NCBI GenBank assembly: GCA_021234155.1 | Contig: JAJEKV010000112.1 | Span: 248,001 to 312,000 of the forward strand | Direction of reading: 5' to 3' | DNA from: Isoetes taiwanensis | Lineage: Eukaryota; Streptophyta; Lycopodiopsida; Isoetales; Isoetaceae | DNA length: 64,000 nt | Shown here: one piece after another, positions 1 to 12,168 of the stretch | Layout of the letters: each line of letters starts with the position of its first letter | How positions within the stretch are numbered: position 1 is the first letter of the stretch | Translations under genes and position numbers: made by a program | The notes under the pieces: generated by a model | What the model saw: only the letters and a program-made list of their open reading frames with translations | What the model was told of the DNA's origin: nothing | Database searches by the model: none

Positions 1-2834
1 CTCTTGTGTTCAAGTCTCTGGGGGTCCGTCATATGTCCTCATGGACGCTGCCAATGCGACAGACGTAAAAGTACTATCTATCTATCTATTAAAAAGGTTC
101 TTGGTGAATTGAATTCACCATGTTGTCCTAGGACATGGAAGTCTTCTTCCCTAAGCCATGCACCAAATCTTTAAATAGTTTTTAAGCTCTTGCTGCCTTT
201 CAAGCTAGAAATCTATCCTTGCATAATCGGAAAGGCCACCCTTCAAGTCATGCCATTCATCCAACGATCATGAAGGTAATAACCTTCCTATCCAGAAATA
301 AGGTTCCTTCATTCCTTCTCTTCTTCAATATGTTTTTTATGTCTATGGCCGATTTTCAGTATCCCGACCCTTACGCCTGGCACAGCGTATACAATTCACC
401 CTTTGGTTGTGACCTTTATTCAGTAGAGTCACCAATCCATTTACTCCTTTTACGATTAGATAACCAACGTCTTGTGGCTTCTAAGCCGCTATCTATATGC
501 CCCTATGTTGTTAACCCACCTATCATTGGGGTTTATGATTCAACGTTGTCCTACATCCTAGAAATGCTAGTCATTACGTTTCTCTGTCATCATGTTATGC
601 CGCTGTTGTGGCATTCCAAATGACTTGGCATCTTCATCTATGGCCTAAGTCACCAAGTGAGCCTTCATATGAAACGTAAATTACCTGGAGACATCAAGGT
701 GCCTGCCTGGTATTTTGTGAGTCTTCCTACAATACCGACGTTTGACATAACCGGGCTTGTATCGATGTTCAAGCCCCACATATATTCTTACACCTCCATG
801 TAACCCATGGCATTCAGCTCTGTCTGATCCGGGTATAGATCATGTGAGAAATCTAGTTTTAGGTGTCTATGCAAAACATGTTCGAGCTTCTAGCAGGTAA
901 CTGCTATTTGCTACTCATCCTGGAATTGTACTATTGTACTATTCAACTCCATCATCTCGAGCTTTATTCTATGGGCCGTTGACATTTATTTCAAGTGCCA
1001 ACTACAATATCATACCCTAGCATGCAACGGATTGACGGTCCTTTGCACATTTCGAACATATCTCCAAACCCTTCATCGGTAACTTTGGGGTACACTCGTC
1101 TTTCTCTCCCCATGTTGCCACTTAGATTGCCTCTCCAAGATGTTTATCGTATATGTACATAGTATGTACCTAATAAACATATATCCTCATCCCAAAATGC
1201 TAGAGCTCTGCTCTAACTTAGCTAAAGTGTAATCTTGGTAGTTCTTTCGAACAAAACCCATTGCCTATATACCTTTATGGCGTGTCGAGCCACGAGACTT
1301 CCCAAATGGACACTAGCCAACTCTATGTTGGAACGGTATATGCTGTCTACATTTGATAGGGTCTCTAGCTATTTCAACCATTCCTTTAGTATCTGATGGT
1401 ACTTTAACCCCGTACATAAACTATGATCCTTACACCGGATCATGCCATATGTCCAAAGGTTTCTACCACAGTCGAAGGCCTTTTCGAAAGGTTCCTTCAG
1501 TTAAATATCCTTTGTCTCCTCAATGTCAATCATGCTTAGTCACAATTAACCTATTTTTCTTAAGTTATCATGTGGACTTCAGTTTTTGATCAGCTTCAAA
1601 TGTTGTCGCCTTTGGCTCCCTCATAATGAAGCGGAGGCACTAAAACCTCCTGGTCTCTTAATAGGAAAACCCAATGTTCCAATCTTCGTTAGTAACCGCC
1701 ATATGGTTATCCGATTCCTTGCCCTCTTAAGAGTTTCAAAGTCATAATCTCTAAGGGGTCTATGCCTCAAGGCAACGGATCCCCACTTTCTACTTCAAGA
1801 TATCTAGAATTGTTCCATGAGTAGGGTAACTCTTAGGATATATGGACTCTTGGTCTATATAATCTCACACCTTCGATCTATATACCTTGTCTTGATTTTT
1901 ATGGGACTTGGAATTCCTATGTATTGCCCTCTTCTCGGTTATCCCTAAAGGTATAATCGCCAAAGTCATCGTACTCCTTCTTTTCTTCCATCAGGGGGAC
2001 GCGATATTTGATACATCTTTTTATTCCCAAAACCGAATAGATGCTCTCAGCTTATAACGCTAAAGTAATTCATTGGTATCTAGAACTTTCGAATAGTTAA
2101 GCTCTCATTTTCAGTTATTCCAATACCGTTCCAACCAATGCTAGACTTACTCTAGTTATTTTTCAACCGATTTAAACTCTTCTCATCTCCCTTAGTACGA
2201 CGTGATCTAAGATAGTCAACTCTAACCATTGGATAGCTTGAATGCTTATCTACGGTAAAGCATACCTAGTCCAATATCTTTGTATATAAGCATATCATTA
2301 TGCTGATTCTTTAAACCTTGTTAGGTAATATTTCACTTTGTACGAATATTGCTCATACTCCAGACTTTGATCTATTTACAGTGTCCCTCCAAATTCTCTA
2401 TATTTGAAACATTGTTTACAACAACTCTCAAGCTCCATACCTTGCAGCGTTTATATGGTTGCGCCTGCTCCTACCAATTGTCGTCTTCTCTTGACCTTAT
2501 GTGGAAACTACGTTCCACACTATTGTCCAGTCTGTTATATGGCATCCCCAGCAGACATAAGATGTGTCCATTTCCTTAATTTATATCATGCATAATCGTC
2601 ATGCATTTGACCAACGTCATTAAGCGTATCCACGTGGCTACGTGGTCTTCTTAGTCGTTTATAATCTTGCGTCTTTATTTCACACCTCAGGAACATCAAT
2701 CTCCTTACGAAATGCAATATATGCGTAAATTCTTAATCCGTAGTTTATGGATCCGCATCCTCATACAACATTATTCTCTACCGTTGTTAAGTACGTCAAA
2801 ATCCGTACGTTTAAAAAACGTTTTTTTTTTTTTT
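1..2834. repeat. Repeat block A, copy 1 (5' part of RT-bearing repeat)
   Basis: This block recurs almost completely at 12,169-15,177, in the same orientation and again immediately upstream of a copy of block B. The shared start reads ctcttgtgttcaagtctctg and the shared end is a T tract. I find no recognisable protein in either strand; the small ORFs in it are not supported by any family. A short (tatc)n run lies near position 80. It probably belongs to the same mobile or tandemly amplified unit as the RT gene that follows, because the A-then-B order is kept in two places. Its left limit lies outside the window or at its edge. Confidence 0.75.
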
Positions 2835-2845
2835 TTTTTTTTTTA
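2820..2845. repeat. Poly-T tract at A/B junction
   Basis: About 24 consecutive T residues separate block A from block B. A similar tract occupies the equivalent junction at 15,157-15,176. It could be a reversed poly(A) left by retroposition or a simple slippage tract. Confidence 0.7.
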
Positions 2846-3137
2846 TAAGACATTTTTGGGTTTTTTATAAGGAAATGCTCACAGTCTAGAAGGCAGGGCA
2901 GCTGAACTCATAGGCCATGAATAAATATCATGCTATTTACACTGTATTAAACCTAATGGTTGGAATACAAACTAGTATATGTAATTGACAATAAAGAGTT
3001 AAGGCATTATTGGTCTTTTAGGGCAAAAAAATTGGAAATAGGGCTTTTGGCGACCATCGAGGAAGATGGGTGTGATTCGGGCATAGGCCATGGACTTGCT
3101 CACGCCTTTAGCAAAGAGATAAGATACCGCCCCATGC

Positions 3138-3592
3138 ATGGCGGTAATAGGTACACCTACTTTATCGGATTATATAAGGGGCTTGCCTCAATTTGAAGCA
3201 GATGCATGCGGCCTTGGGCTGCTCCTTGATCCAGACATGACAAGGAAGAAAGGGGATTTGAATATGGCCACCAGAAAAAGGATGGCTGAGGAAAAGAATG
3301 AGAGCAGCTTCAAAAAGATTTATCAATTTAGAAGCTCTGTTGTTAAGGATAGCTTTGTTCTGAATGCCAAGAATGATGCTGAAATGCAAACAACAATGCG
3401 GATGGAGATGCTCTTGGGTTGAAGGATAAAGGCAAATCACATCTTTGTGATAGGAGAAGTGATGGTGACGAATCCAATTGCGGACATATGTGGGAACAAT
3501 AATACCTTTGGACAAACGCCCATGATGGTGCAAGCATTGAAATTCCCATCAACACATCTGGAGCTATTGTATCAACGGCACGTCAAACTAAG
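3138..3592 (+). CDS. RT-element gene, putative exon 1 (copy 1)
   Basis: The frame from 3,138 encodes a basic, lysine-rich stretch containing MATRKRMAEEKNESS and KKIYQFRSS, which looks like a nuclear-localisation-rich N-terminus. All three copies (here, about 9,048 and 15,466) keep this peptide. After an indel the frame continues to GASIEIPINTSGAIVSTARQ, then meets a plausible donor (actaag/gtttgc) at 3,592/3,593. The start codon is uncertain: the ATG at 3,138 and the one that opens MATRKRM at about 3,264 are both possible. The reading frame is broken between about 3,400 and 3,520 in this copy, whereas copy 3 (15,708-15,950) reads through that part. Function is unknown beyond its position as the probable N-terminus of the RT protein. 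Confidence 0.5.
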
Positions 3593-4172
3593 GTTTGCAA
3601 TGGTATTTGTGTTGATTTGTAATTATATGATGAGATTGGCAGCAACCAGATCTGATAGTTGGGCTAAGAATGCAAGGATATTAATCTGAATATTATGGAT
3701 AATTACATTCTAACAGCAGATCTGGATTATTTCTCTTCTTGATTGAATAGATTGCTATGAATACAATAATGGAGATTTACATTCTAACAGCAGATCTTGA
3801 TATTTACTTGATTTAATAGGTTGCTATGAATATGATAATGTAGATTTAAAATCTCTGCAGATATGGTATGAGCATTTGCAGATGTAATTTGCAGATGTAG
3901 TTTGCTGCCTATATTGTAGATCTAAGTGGATCTGCCTTGTTTGGCAGTAGAGTAAATATTTGACTATAGATTCAGGCATCTTAAATCTAAATTATGATAG
4001 CAATGGCATTTAGTAATAATGCTATCAGATTTAGGAAGCTTACTTTAATGTTAATTTGTTTTGCAATTGAATAATAGCAAGGTGATGGGGATAACCTCAA
4101 GGAAGCCCATGACACCTGCTATCCCATTCAATTACAACCATTCTAATGCTTGTCTCTTGTTTGTGGATGCAG

Positions 4173-4301
4173 GTAACAGGCTTCCTTGCTACTTGTTATG
4201 TATTCTACCTAAGAAAATCTGATATGAAGGAATGCTATGAAATATCCAGATCTGTTTTTTTGCATGGAAATAAACCTAAATCGACAGTGATTGTAGGCAA
4301 T
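4173..4301 (+). CDS. RT-element gene, putative exon 2 (copy 1)
   Basis: A 129-base open segment (43 codons) lies between a good acceptor (ttgtttgtggatgcag) and a donor (ggcaat/gtaaca). It encodes VTGFLATCYVFYLRKSDMKE followed by CYEISRS and KPKSTVIVGN. The length is a multiple of three and the flanks are AT-rich. Copy 2 (about 10,087-10,215) preserves the peptide, which argues that it is real coding sequence. No domain recognised. Confidence 0.5.
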
Positions 4302-4671
4302 GTAACATGAATATACTCAGTTTGTTGTTATGGACAAAGGTAAAATTCAGTTATGAACTTATTTGTGGATTATTGCATACATATGTACTAAAGATAAGTA
4401 TTAATGATTAATTCCATATGGTGAAAAATGATTCCATGTCAAGGCCATGACTTAAAGTGTACCTGTTTTTTGTCTTGGGCTGCTAATTGATGCTAAGTAC
4501 TTTCTTGCAAAGAGGCGTACATGGTTAAAGGTGTCGTTTGCTTGACAAATTGGTCTTAAAGGTTTTTTTCCCTTAATTCAGTTATATGGTTTTACCATAT
4601 ACCTTGATGTGGTATCTTACATTTTCAGGTACTTTTGTCATATTACTAAATTGTAATCATTCTCTTTTTAG

Positions 4672-6265
4672 GATTGTGAAGATGCTGACATATACAATCA
4701 TTGGATCAAGGAATTATTGGCATTGGAGTATGATAAGTGCAAAATCATCAGTCCAAATTATGCAGTGCAAACTATCCTTGGGTGCATAAGGAACAAAGGT
4801 ATCCACTCTTTTATCACATTTAAAGAGGTAAACATGTTTGATAAGAATCTATCCCCTGTCTCATACCTCGGATTTAGCGGATGGTTTAAGATTTTCCAGC
4901 AGATGAAGAAAGTCAATTTTGAATACAATAAGTGCAAGGATTTGCTGAATAACCTTTATAATGAGATGAGCAGCATTATGTATCAGAGAACGTGTCAAGA
5001 AGATGAAGCTGCTATTAAATTCGTCACGGGTATTATTGCCTTGGAAAAGGCAAATGATATTAAACCATTATCATTTGATAAGGAGCTGGGTAACTGCAAT
5101 GACAAAATCAGCAATATTGCGATAATCGGCAAAGAATGCTTGTTTTCTAACCTTGATCTCTCGAAGAAGATCTAGGATCCACCAACTATAAGAAGGATCG
5201 CTTAGTAATCAATAAGGGACATCGGACTTTAACTACAAAGAATGAAGATAGTGTCCCCGAATTAACCTTATCAAATTCTACACTTTTCCGGTTATTATCG
5301 AAAGCAACCGTTGAAGGTTATGCAGCAGTCCATGATAATGCAATATGGAGAAGTCGTAACTTGAGCTCTTGCTCCTATTGATTTAGAAACATGGATGGCC
5401 CTTTGCCGGCATAACTAAGGAAGATATTTTTATTGCAAAAGTTCAGCTCTCAAGCTTGAGAAGACTTGCGAGATTACGGATCCCGAGCTTCCATTCAATA
5501 TGGAGTTTTTGGTCAAACATGTATCAAAAGTGGACAGGCACTAGTTGGGCGAGAAAGGGCACATGGCCTTCACAAACATTGAAAGGAATGACTATTACCT
5601 AAAGAGGATATGGAGGACTCAACGCCTTACTTCGGATGTCCATGTGAAAAACCAAATTTACAAACAAAAAAAAATGCGAAGACAAGTGCAATTGCGGTAT
5701 TATTTGGTTCGATCAGGGAATTTGGTTCCTTATCAATCACATGGAGATGATACATCCAGGAGCATCTCCTATGCTGAGAATGGTCATTCTTACAAGGTTA
5801 TTGAATAATGTCTTAAAACCTGCTGTGATTGCGTATGCTTCATACCTGGAAGTCAGGGAAAACATGTTCAAAATGACTCTGGCATATGCCAATAATCCTG
5901 ATTGCAGCCTAAAAATGTTGTTTGGAAACAACAAAATGGCGGATGTGGCGGAAAAAATGATTAAACCTGTCAAATTTTTGAAGAACAGTAATTCTGCAAA
6001 CCAGAAAATGTTCTGGGAGAAGTCGTATGCTGGCAAATACTCACAGAAATCAATTTCAGGCAGCATGATCTCCCCTAGGTTGCCACCTAGGATCACTATG
6101 GATCCCAAAAAGGCTGAAAGTACAAGCATGAATACTGGTACACTTTCTGCTTGCAATAATATGAAATGCAATGATGAGAACAGCATAACTAAAGGAGGCA
6201 ACAAAGAAGTTTCTCTTGATGATAGCACTCCAAAAATACTGGACTATGTGGATGATTCTACATAG
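4672..6265 (+). CDS. RT-element gene, putative exon 3 (copy 1, frame broken)
   Basis: It starts at an acceptor (ttctctttttag/gattgtgaa) and joins exon 2 in phase 0. Residues DADIYNHWIKELLALEY open a mostly helical, charged region. The frame is open to 5,175, then broken by several small indels up to about 5,740, then open again from 5,741 to 6,265. Copy 2 (11,468-11,850) reads cleanly across the damaged part and shows a possible zinc-binding cluster: CPYFRCPC, then CNC, then HMEMIH. The 3' limit is uncertain because no clear donor precedes the stop at 6,263-6,265. This is the central part of the RT protein; I recognise no named domain. Confidence 0.5.
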
Positions 6266-6514
6266 AATTCTGACATATTATTTGTCAGTTCTAACTTAAG
6301 CAAAATATGCTTACTAGTTGTGTTCTTTTGAACAAGAAATCTGACATATTTCTGGTCAGAACTATTTTAAGCAGAATATGCTTACTAAAGTAATTGGACA
6401 CATATCATGTCCTTAGCCATTTGGCAAAAACATTTTATCTTAATATACATCTTTTTTTGAAATTAGTGTTGCTTTGTGCAATTGAACAAAGTCTAACTAG
6501 AAATATTTTTGTAG

Positions 6515-8602
6515 GTTAAGAGCTCGAAGAGCAGAACCATAACAAAGGATATTAACAAAAATAGACATCTATGCAGTAATGGAATAGATGGGGACAATAA
6601 AGTTGTCCATATGAAATTCTTATCCAAAGCTTTGGATAAATTTAGCATCAGAAAAATCTTTCATACGGTAATGTATGAGATTTTCCAAGAAAGAGGAGAA
6701 ATAATGGTTGCAAACACCACGTTTGCATGGAAATATATTGATCATATTAGAGATAAAGTCTACAAACCATACTCAAGATTTGCCCGATTGGGATTCCTAA
6801 TAAATGCCCATGCGTAATCCAAATCTCAAGAGATTTATTGATCATAGGATTGGGCACATCCAAGACTAACCGATCTAGAAATAATACATTGTCCTAAGTT
6901 AAGAAATGCATTTTCATATGGACTAAACCATATCCCTGCACTACGTTTTAGCATACAAACAATTCATGGAAAATTTTGAAACATTATGCCAGCAATTTTT
7001 ATGGTGCACAAGTATGATTTACTTGACCTCAAGAAGAAGACATACGAGAACATTTGTCTCATTTGTTACAAAAGATGGCATATCGGAAATTGTAGACTTC
7101 AAAACCAGCTACCACAAAGGAGATTCTTATGGCTCGATAAAGAGGTTATTAAAAATATTACTTGGCTAAATGACAATCTTTATGTTGCTGGTCTAGACAA
7201 AGCAGCAAATAATGCTGTTTTCATTTGTCCTAAGCACATTGAGGAAATGGAAAGAAACAGGCTTTCTAGCCCTGATTTTCAGTGCAGTTCAGACTCCCCT
7301 GAAGCTATTAAAGATAAATGTCTACAGGATATTTCCTTACTCTTAGGGGATGAGCAAATAATGTGTAAGAACCTACCATATTTGATGGCCACTTTCAAAG
7401 CACACAAAGGGGAATACAGATGGCTTACAAATGCCCATAACACACTATTTACAGAAATAGCCTCTTTGGTGACGAGTGTCTTGAACAATTTCATTGATAT
7501 CTGGCCCAATTTATGCTTTAAAATGACAGCTAGATACAGATTTTGGAACCCCAAGAAAATCAATGCATGCTGGCTGGTTAATTCAGCTTATGATGTTATT
7601 TTGAATCTTCCCAACCACATCTACGATGTGTACTCTGCGGACATAACAAAATGCTATGAGAACATTCCCATACATGGTGATGAAGGCATAATTGAGGTCA
7701 CTAATGATATTGCAGACATGATCTGGACATATATGATTGAAGAGAACACTTGCTTTGACTTATTGGTTAAAAATAAAGGAGGAAAGATCCTAGTCAAATG
7801 GGCCAGAAATGGTAAGGATAAAGAATACATTAGTTGGAAGCTGATTTCTAGAACAAACTTTAAAAGCATGAACGCATGGCTTTTAAGTAACTGTTATTTA
7901 CAAATGGGAAAGGACATATGGAAACAAGTTAGGGGAATTCCAATGGGGTTTGCTTGCAGCCCTGCATGGTGTAATCTCTATTTAGCATGGTTTGAGCTAA
8001 GATTCATTCTTAAACTTGCATACTCTGGCAGAATGAAAGATGTTTACAGGTTTCAAAATGCAGCTAGATACATAGATGATTTAAACATTATAAAATTTGG
8101 ATATCGTGGGGAATTTCTTACCGTAGGTGGTGAGTATTCAATTTACAACCTTACATATCTTAGCATCAAAGATGAAACTGTATATGGGCATAGTAAAGAT
8201 GGGGAGATTCCCAGGGGTGTTGAATGCAATTTTTTAAACATTTCCATCAAAGTAATGGATTCAAATAGAGGGCTATTCCTCATGTACAGGTATGATAAAA
8301 GGAAAAAGCTGCCCTTTAAAATTAACCAATTCATCAATGGATAAATAGAGACCATATGGACAGGCATCTAAAGTGATAATATCACAAATACTTCCGTATG
8401 TATATGCACATTCTGATGCATACAATGCAGCAACAGATATTTGTGACCTAATTGAAGCATTCATTGCTAATGGCTTTGGCAGGATAAAAATATCCAATAT
8501 GGTATTAAATACCTTTTACAGGAGACTTATCCAGGTATACTATATTCCATAAATGACATGATTAGATTTCTCAAGGGAATGATTGATTACAAGTTCCTTT
8601 AA
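6515..8602 (+). CDS. Reverse transcriptase core, Penelope-like/rvt-like (exon 4)
   Basis: The exon opens at an acceptor (atttttgtag/gttaag). An uninterrupted 452-codon frame runs from 6,986 to 8,344. Fingers: HKYDLLDLKKKTYENICLIC. Motif A: YSADITKCYENIPIHG, with the catalytic Asp in 'AD'. Motif B: QVRGIPMGFACSPAWCNLYL. Motif C: AARYIDDLNII, with the catalytic DD. Thumb-like: MYRYDKRKKLPFKINQFI. Just after the stop at 8,342 another frame continues the family's typical C-terminus (SKVIISQILPYVYAHSDA, then ANGFGRIKI), ending near 8,602, so the stop is probably an indel. Upstream, LRNAFSYGLNHIPALRFS at about 6,900-6,960 is also in frame with the family but damaged. All polymerase residues are present. 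No endonuclease domain follows. The motif layout fits PLE-related or cellular rvt-type RTs rather than LINE, gypsy or copia RTs. Confidence 0.75.
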
Positions 8603-8631
8603 ATATGATGTAAGAGTAGAATAATATAGGA

Positions 8632-8672
8632 GGGTAGGGCCTTGATGGTACAACAAGGCCCTACTCTCCTTG
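8632..8672. repeat. Short inverted repeat at 3' end of RT unit
   Basis: tagggccttg and caaggcccta face each other across about 9 bases, forming a perfect 10-bp stem. It sits about 30 bases after the RT frame ends and could be a 3' structural signal. Confidence 0.55.
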
Positions 8673-8707
8673 TTGATACCATGCATTTTACATGAAGCAA
8701 GTCTTGG

Positions 8708-8742
8708 TCCCCCGACCTAAGGTAGGAGGCGGGGATTTTTAT
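8708..8742 (+). repeat. Second hairpin followed by T run
   Basis: ccccgacct and aggaggcgggg can pair with a small mismatch, followed by ttttt. It lies at the boundary between unit 1 and the next head-to-tail copy and may mark the element's 3' end. Confidence 0.35.
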
Positions 8743-8745
8743 TAT

Positions 8746-11700
8746 AGAACCTTAAGACATTTTGGGTTTTTTATAAGGAAATGCTCACGATCTAGAAGGT
8801 GGCAGTGAACTCATAGGCCATGAATAAATATCATGCTATTTACATCGTGATTAAACCTAATGGTTGGAATACAAACTAGTATATGTAATTGACAATAAAG
8901 AGTTAAGGCATTATTGGTCTTTTTTAGGGCGAAAAATTGGAAATAGGGCTTTTGACGACCATCGGGGAAGATGGGTGTGATTTGAGGGCATAGGCCATGG
9001 ACTTGCTCACGCCTTTAGCAAAGAGATATGATACCGCCCCATGCATGGCGGTAATAGGTACACCTACTTTATCGGATTATATAAGGGGCTTGCCTCAATT
9101 TGAAGCGGATGCATGCGTGACCTTGGGCTGCTCCTTGATCCGCATATGACAAGGAAGAAGGGGATTTGAATATGGCCACGTAAAAAGGATGGTGAGGAAA
9201 AGAATGAGAGCGACTTCAAAAGATTTATCAATTTAGAAGCTCATTGTTAAGGATAGCTTTGTTCCGAATGCCAAGAATGATGCTTTAAAATGCAAAGCAA
9301 CAATGCATGGAGATGCTCTTTCGGGTTGAAGGATAAAGGCAAATCACATGCCGCGGATACCGTGAGAAGTGATGGTGACGAATCCAATTGCGCACATATG
9401 TGGGAACAATAATACCATCGGACAATCCGCCCATGATGGTGCAAGCATTGAAATTCCCATCAACACATCCGAGCTATTGTATCAACGACGCACGTCAAAC
9501 TAAGGTTTGCAATGGTATTTGTGTTGATTTGTAATTATATGATGAGATTGGCAGCAACCATATCTGATAGTTGGGCTAAGAATGCAAGGATATTAATCTG
9601 AATATTATGGGTAATTACATTCTAACAGCAGATCTGGATTATTTCTCTTCTTGATTGAATAGATTGCTATGAATACAATAATGGAGATTTACATTCTAAC
9701 AGCAGATCTTGATATTTACTTGATTTAATAGGTTGCTATGAATATGATAATGTAGATTTAAAATCTCTGCAGATATGGTATGAGCATTTGCAGATGTAAT
9801 TTGCAGATGTAGTTTGCTGCCTATATTGTAGATCTAAGTGGATCTGCCCTGTTTGGCAGTAGAGTAAATATTTGACTATAGATTCAGGCATCTTAAATCT
9901 AAATTATGATAGCAATGGCATTTAGTAATAATGCTATCAGATTTAGGAAGCTTACTTTAATGTTAATTTGTTTCTGCAATTGAATAATAGCAAGGTCATG
10001 GGGGATAACCTCAAGGAAGCCCATGACACCTGCTATCCCATTCAATTACAACCATTCTAATGCTTGTCTCTTGTTTGTGGATGCAGGTAACAGGCTTCCT
10101 TGCTACTTGTTATGTATTCTACCTAAGAAAATCTGATATGAAGGAATGCTATGAAATATCCAGATCTGTTTTTCTGCATGGAAATAAACCTAAATCGACA
10201 GTGATTGTAGGCAATGTAACATGAATATATTCAGTTTGTTGTTATGGACAAAGGTAAAATTCAGTTATGAACTTATTTGTGGATTATTGCATACATATGT
10301 ACTAAAGATAAGTATTAATGATTAATTCCATATGGTGAAAAATGATTCCATGTCAAGGCCATGACTTAAAGTGTACCTGTTTTTTTGTCTTGGGCTGCTA
10401 ATTGATGCTAAGTACTTTCTTGCAAAGACTGTACATGGTTAAAGGTCTGGACTGTTGGACAGTACAGGTCTTAAAGGTTTTTTTCCCTTAATTCAGTTAT
10501 ATGGTTTTACCATATACCTTGATGTGGTATCTTACATTTTTAGGTACTTTTGTCATATTACTAAATTGTAATCATTCTCTTTTTAGGATTGTGAAGATGC
10601 TGACATATACAATCATTGGATCAAGGAATTATTGGCATTGGAGTATGATAAGTGCAAAATCATCACCCAAATTATGCAAAGGCAAACTATCCTTGGGTGC
10701 ATAAGGAACAAAGGTATCCACTCTTTTATCACATTTAAAGAGGTAAACATGTTTGATAAGAATCTATCCCCTGTCTCATACCTCGGATTTAGCGGATGGT
10801 TTAAGATTTTCCAGCAGATGAAGAAAGTCAATTTTGAATACAATAAGTGCAAGGATTTGTCAATAACCTTTATAATGAGATGAGCAAAGATATGTATCGG
10901 AGAACGGTCAAGAAGATGAAGCCGCTATTAAATTGCCACGGGTATTATTGCCTTGGAAAAGGCAAATGATATTAAACCATTATCATTTGATAAGGAGCTG
11001 GGTAACTGCAATGACAAAATCAGCAATATTCGATAATCGCCAGAATGCTTGTTTTCTAACCTTGATCTCATTGAAGAAGATCTAGGATCCACCAACTATA
11101 AGAAGGACCGCCTAGTAATCAATAAGGGGACATCGACTTTAACTACAAAGAATGAAGATAGTGTCCCTGAATTAACCTTATCAAATTCTACCCGTTTTCC
11201 GTTATTATCGAAAAACCGTTGAAGGTTATGCAGCAGTCCATGATAATGCAATATGGAGAAGTCAGAACTTCGGAGCTCTTGCTCCTATTGATTTAGAAAC
11301 ATGGATGGCCCTTGCTGGCATAACTAAGGAAGATATTTTGGCTGCAAAAAGTTCAGCTCTCAAGCTTGAGAAGATCAAAAAAGATTCTGGATCATGAGCT
11401 TCCATTCAATATGGAGTTTTTGGTCAAACATGTATCAAAAGTGGACAGGCACTAGTTTAAAGGGCATATGGCCTTCACAAACATTGAAAGGAATGACTAT
11501 TACCTAAAGAGGATATGGAGGACTCACTGCCCTTACTTCAGATGTCCATGTGAAAAAACCAAATTTACAAACAAGAAAAATGCAGAAGACAAGTGCAATT
11601 GTGGTATTATTTGGTTCGATCAGGGAATTTGGTTCCTTATCAATCACATGGAGATGATACATCCAGGAGCATCTCCTATGCTGAGAATGGTCATTCTTAC

Positions 11701-11849
11701 AAAGTTATTGAATAATGTCTTAAAACCTGCTGTGATTGCGTATGCTTCATACCTGGAAGTCAGGGAAAACATGTTCAAAATGACTCTGGCATATGCCAAT
11801 AATCCTGATTGCAGCCTAAAAATGTTGTTTGGAAACAACAAAATGGCGG
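8746..11849 (+). mobile_element. Block B copy 2, 3'-truncated RT element
   Basis: Starts with attatagaaccttaagacat, as copy 3 does, and follows copy 1 for about 3.1 kb through exons 1-3. It stops inside exon 3 at 11,849, before any RT motif. Exon 2 is at about 10,087-10,215 and exon 3 starts at about 10,587. The frame is broken in places but 11,468-11,850 reads cleanly. Differences from copy 1 are mostly short indels at CAG/CTG sites. As it lacks the RT core it cannot encode a working polymerase by itself. Confidence 0.8.
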
Positions 11850-11850
11850 A
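11468..11850 (+). pseudogene. RT-element exon 3 fragment with Cys/His cluster (copy 2)
   Basis: This open stretch encodes MAFTNIERNDYYLKRIWRTH, then CPYFRCPCEKTKF, CNCGIIWF and INHMEMIHPG. The spacing of three close cysteines, a CxC pair and HxxxxxH could bind zinc. It then continues as a helical segment ending FGNNKM, the point where the copy is cut. Copy 1 has the same protein from 5,741 on but is frameshifted through the cysteine part. The cluster is not one I can assign to a named family. Confidence 0.45.
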
Positions 11851-12168
11851 AAGACAAAATGGCGGGAAGTGCTGGCATTATGTCTGAAAGACATAAAACA
11901 TGTAAAAAACATTTTTAGAATGCTCGACTACTCAGTTACATACACAATTCGATCGAGGGGCAGTTGTGGACGGGCTTGTAGATGTAGAACATGGTAGGGG
12001 TCTACTTTTTGTGAAAACGTAACTTCATGGTTTGATTTAGGCCACTTCACCCTCAAGAAACTAGAGGGCAACGCAAATGAACTTACATATTCTAAGGGAT
12101 TATGTGAATATCCCAAAGAACAGTACCACCCAAAGACCTCTCAAGATAGGCCTCCCCTATTAAGAGCT
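11850..12168. other. Spacer between truncated copy 2 and block A'
   Basis: About 320 bases that match neither block B nor the visible part of block A. It may be the natural 5' flank of block A, because block A begins at the very edge of the window in its first copy. No coding potential seen; the short ORFs on both strands are unsupported. Confidence 0.4.

Larger units (their letters stand above)
2846..8745 (+). mobile_element. Block B copy 1: intron-containing RT element
   Basis: This is the only copy in the window that reaches the RT core. It starts near ttataagacatttttggg. It holds a spliced-looking gene of at least four exons (about 3,138-3,592; 4,173-4,301; 4,672-about 6,262; 6,515-8,602) and ends just after two hairpins. 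A second, 3'-truncated copy starts directly behind it at 8,746, and a third follows block A' at 15,178. Retention of introns and head-to-tail partial copies are known traits of Penelope-like elements (PLEs). No LTRs, GIY-YIG nuclease or target-site duplications were seen. Element status is an inference from repetition; a repeatedly duplicated cellular RT gene (rvt-like) is the alternative. Confidence 0.6.

Noticed and set aside
78-95. (tatc)n as telomeric repeat next to a PLE
   Set aside because: Does not match TTTAGGG-type telomere units and is very short.
219-623. 134-codon ORF in block A
   Set aside because: Not maintained in the second copy (12,385-12,576 is cut by indels) and shows no recognisable domain.
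2820-2845. T tract as an LTR/TSD boundary
   Set aside because: No TG...CA ends or duplication flank it.
5737-6228. 163-codon minus-strand ORF opposite RT exon 3
   Set aside because: Hydrophobic shadow of the well-supported plus-strand coding frame.
6986-8344. RT as LINE or telomerase
   Set aside because: Motif B (GIPMGFACSP) and the KRKKLPFKINQFI thumb are unlike LINE RTs, and no TERT T motif or RNA-binding domain was recognised.
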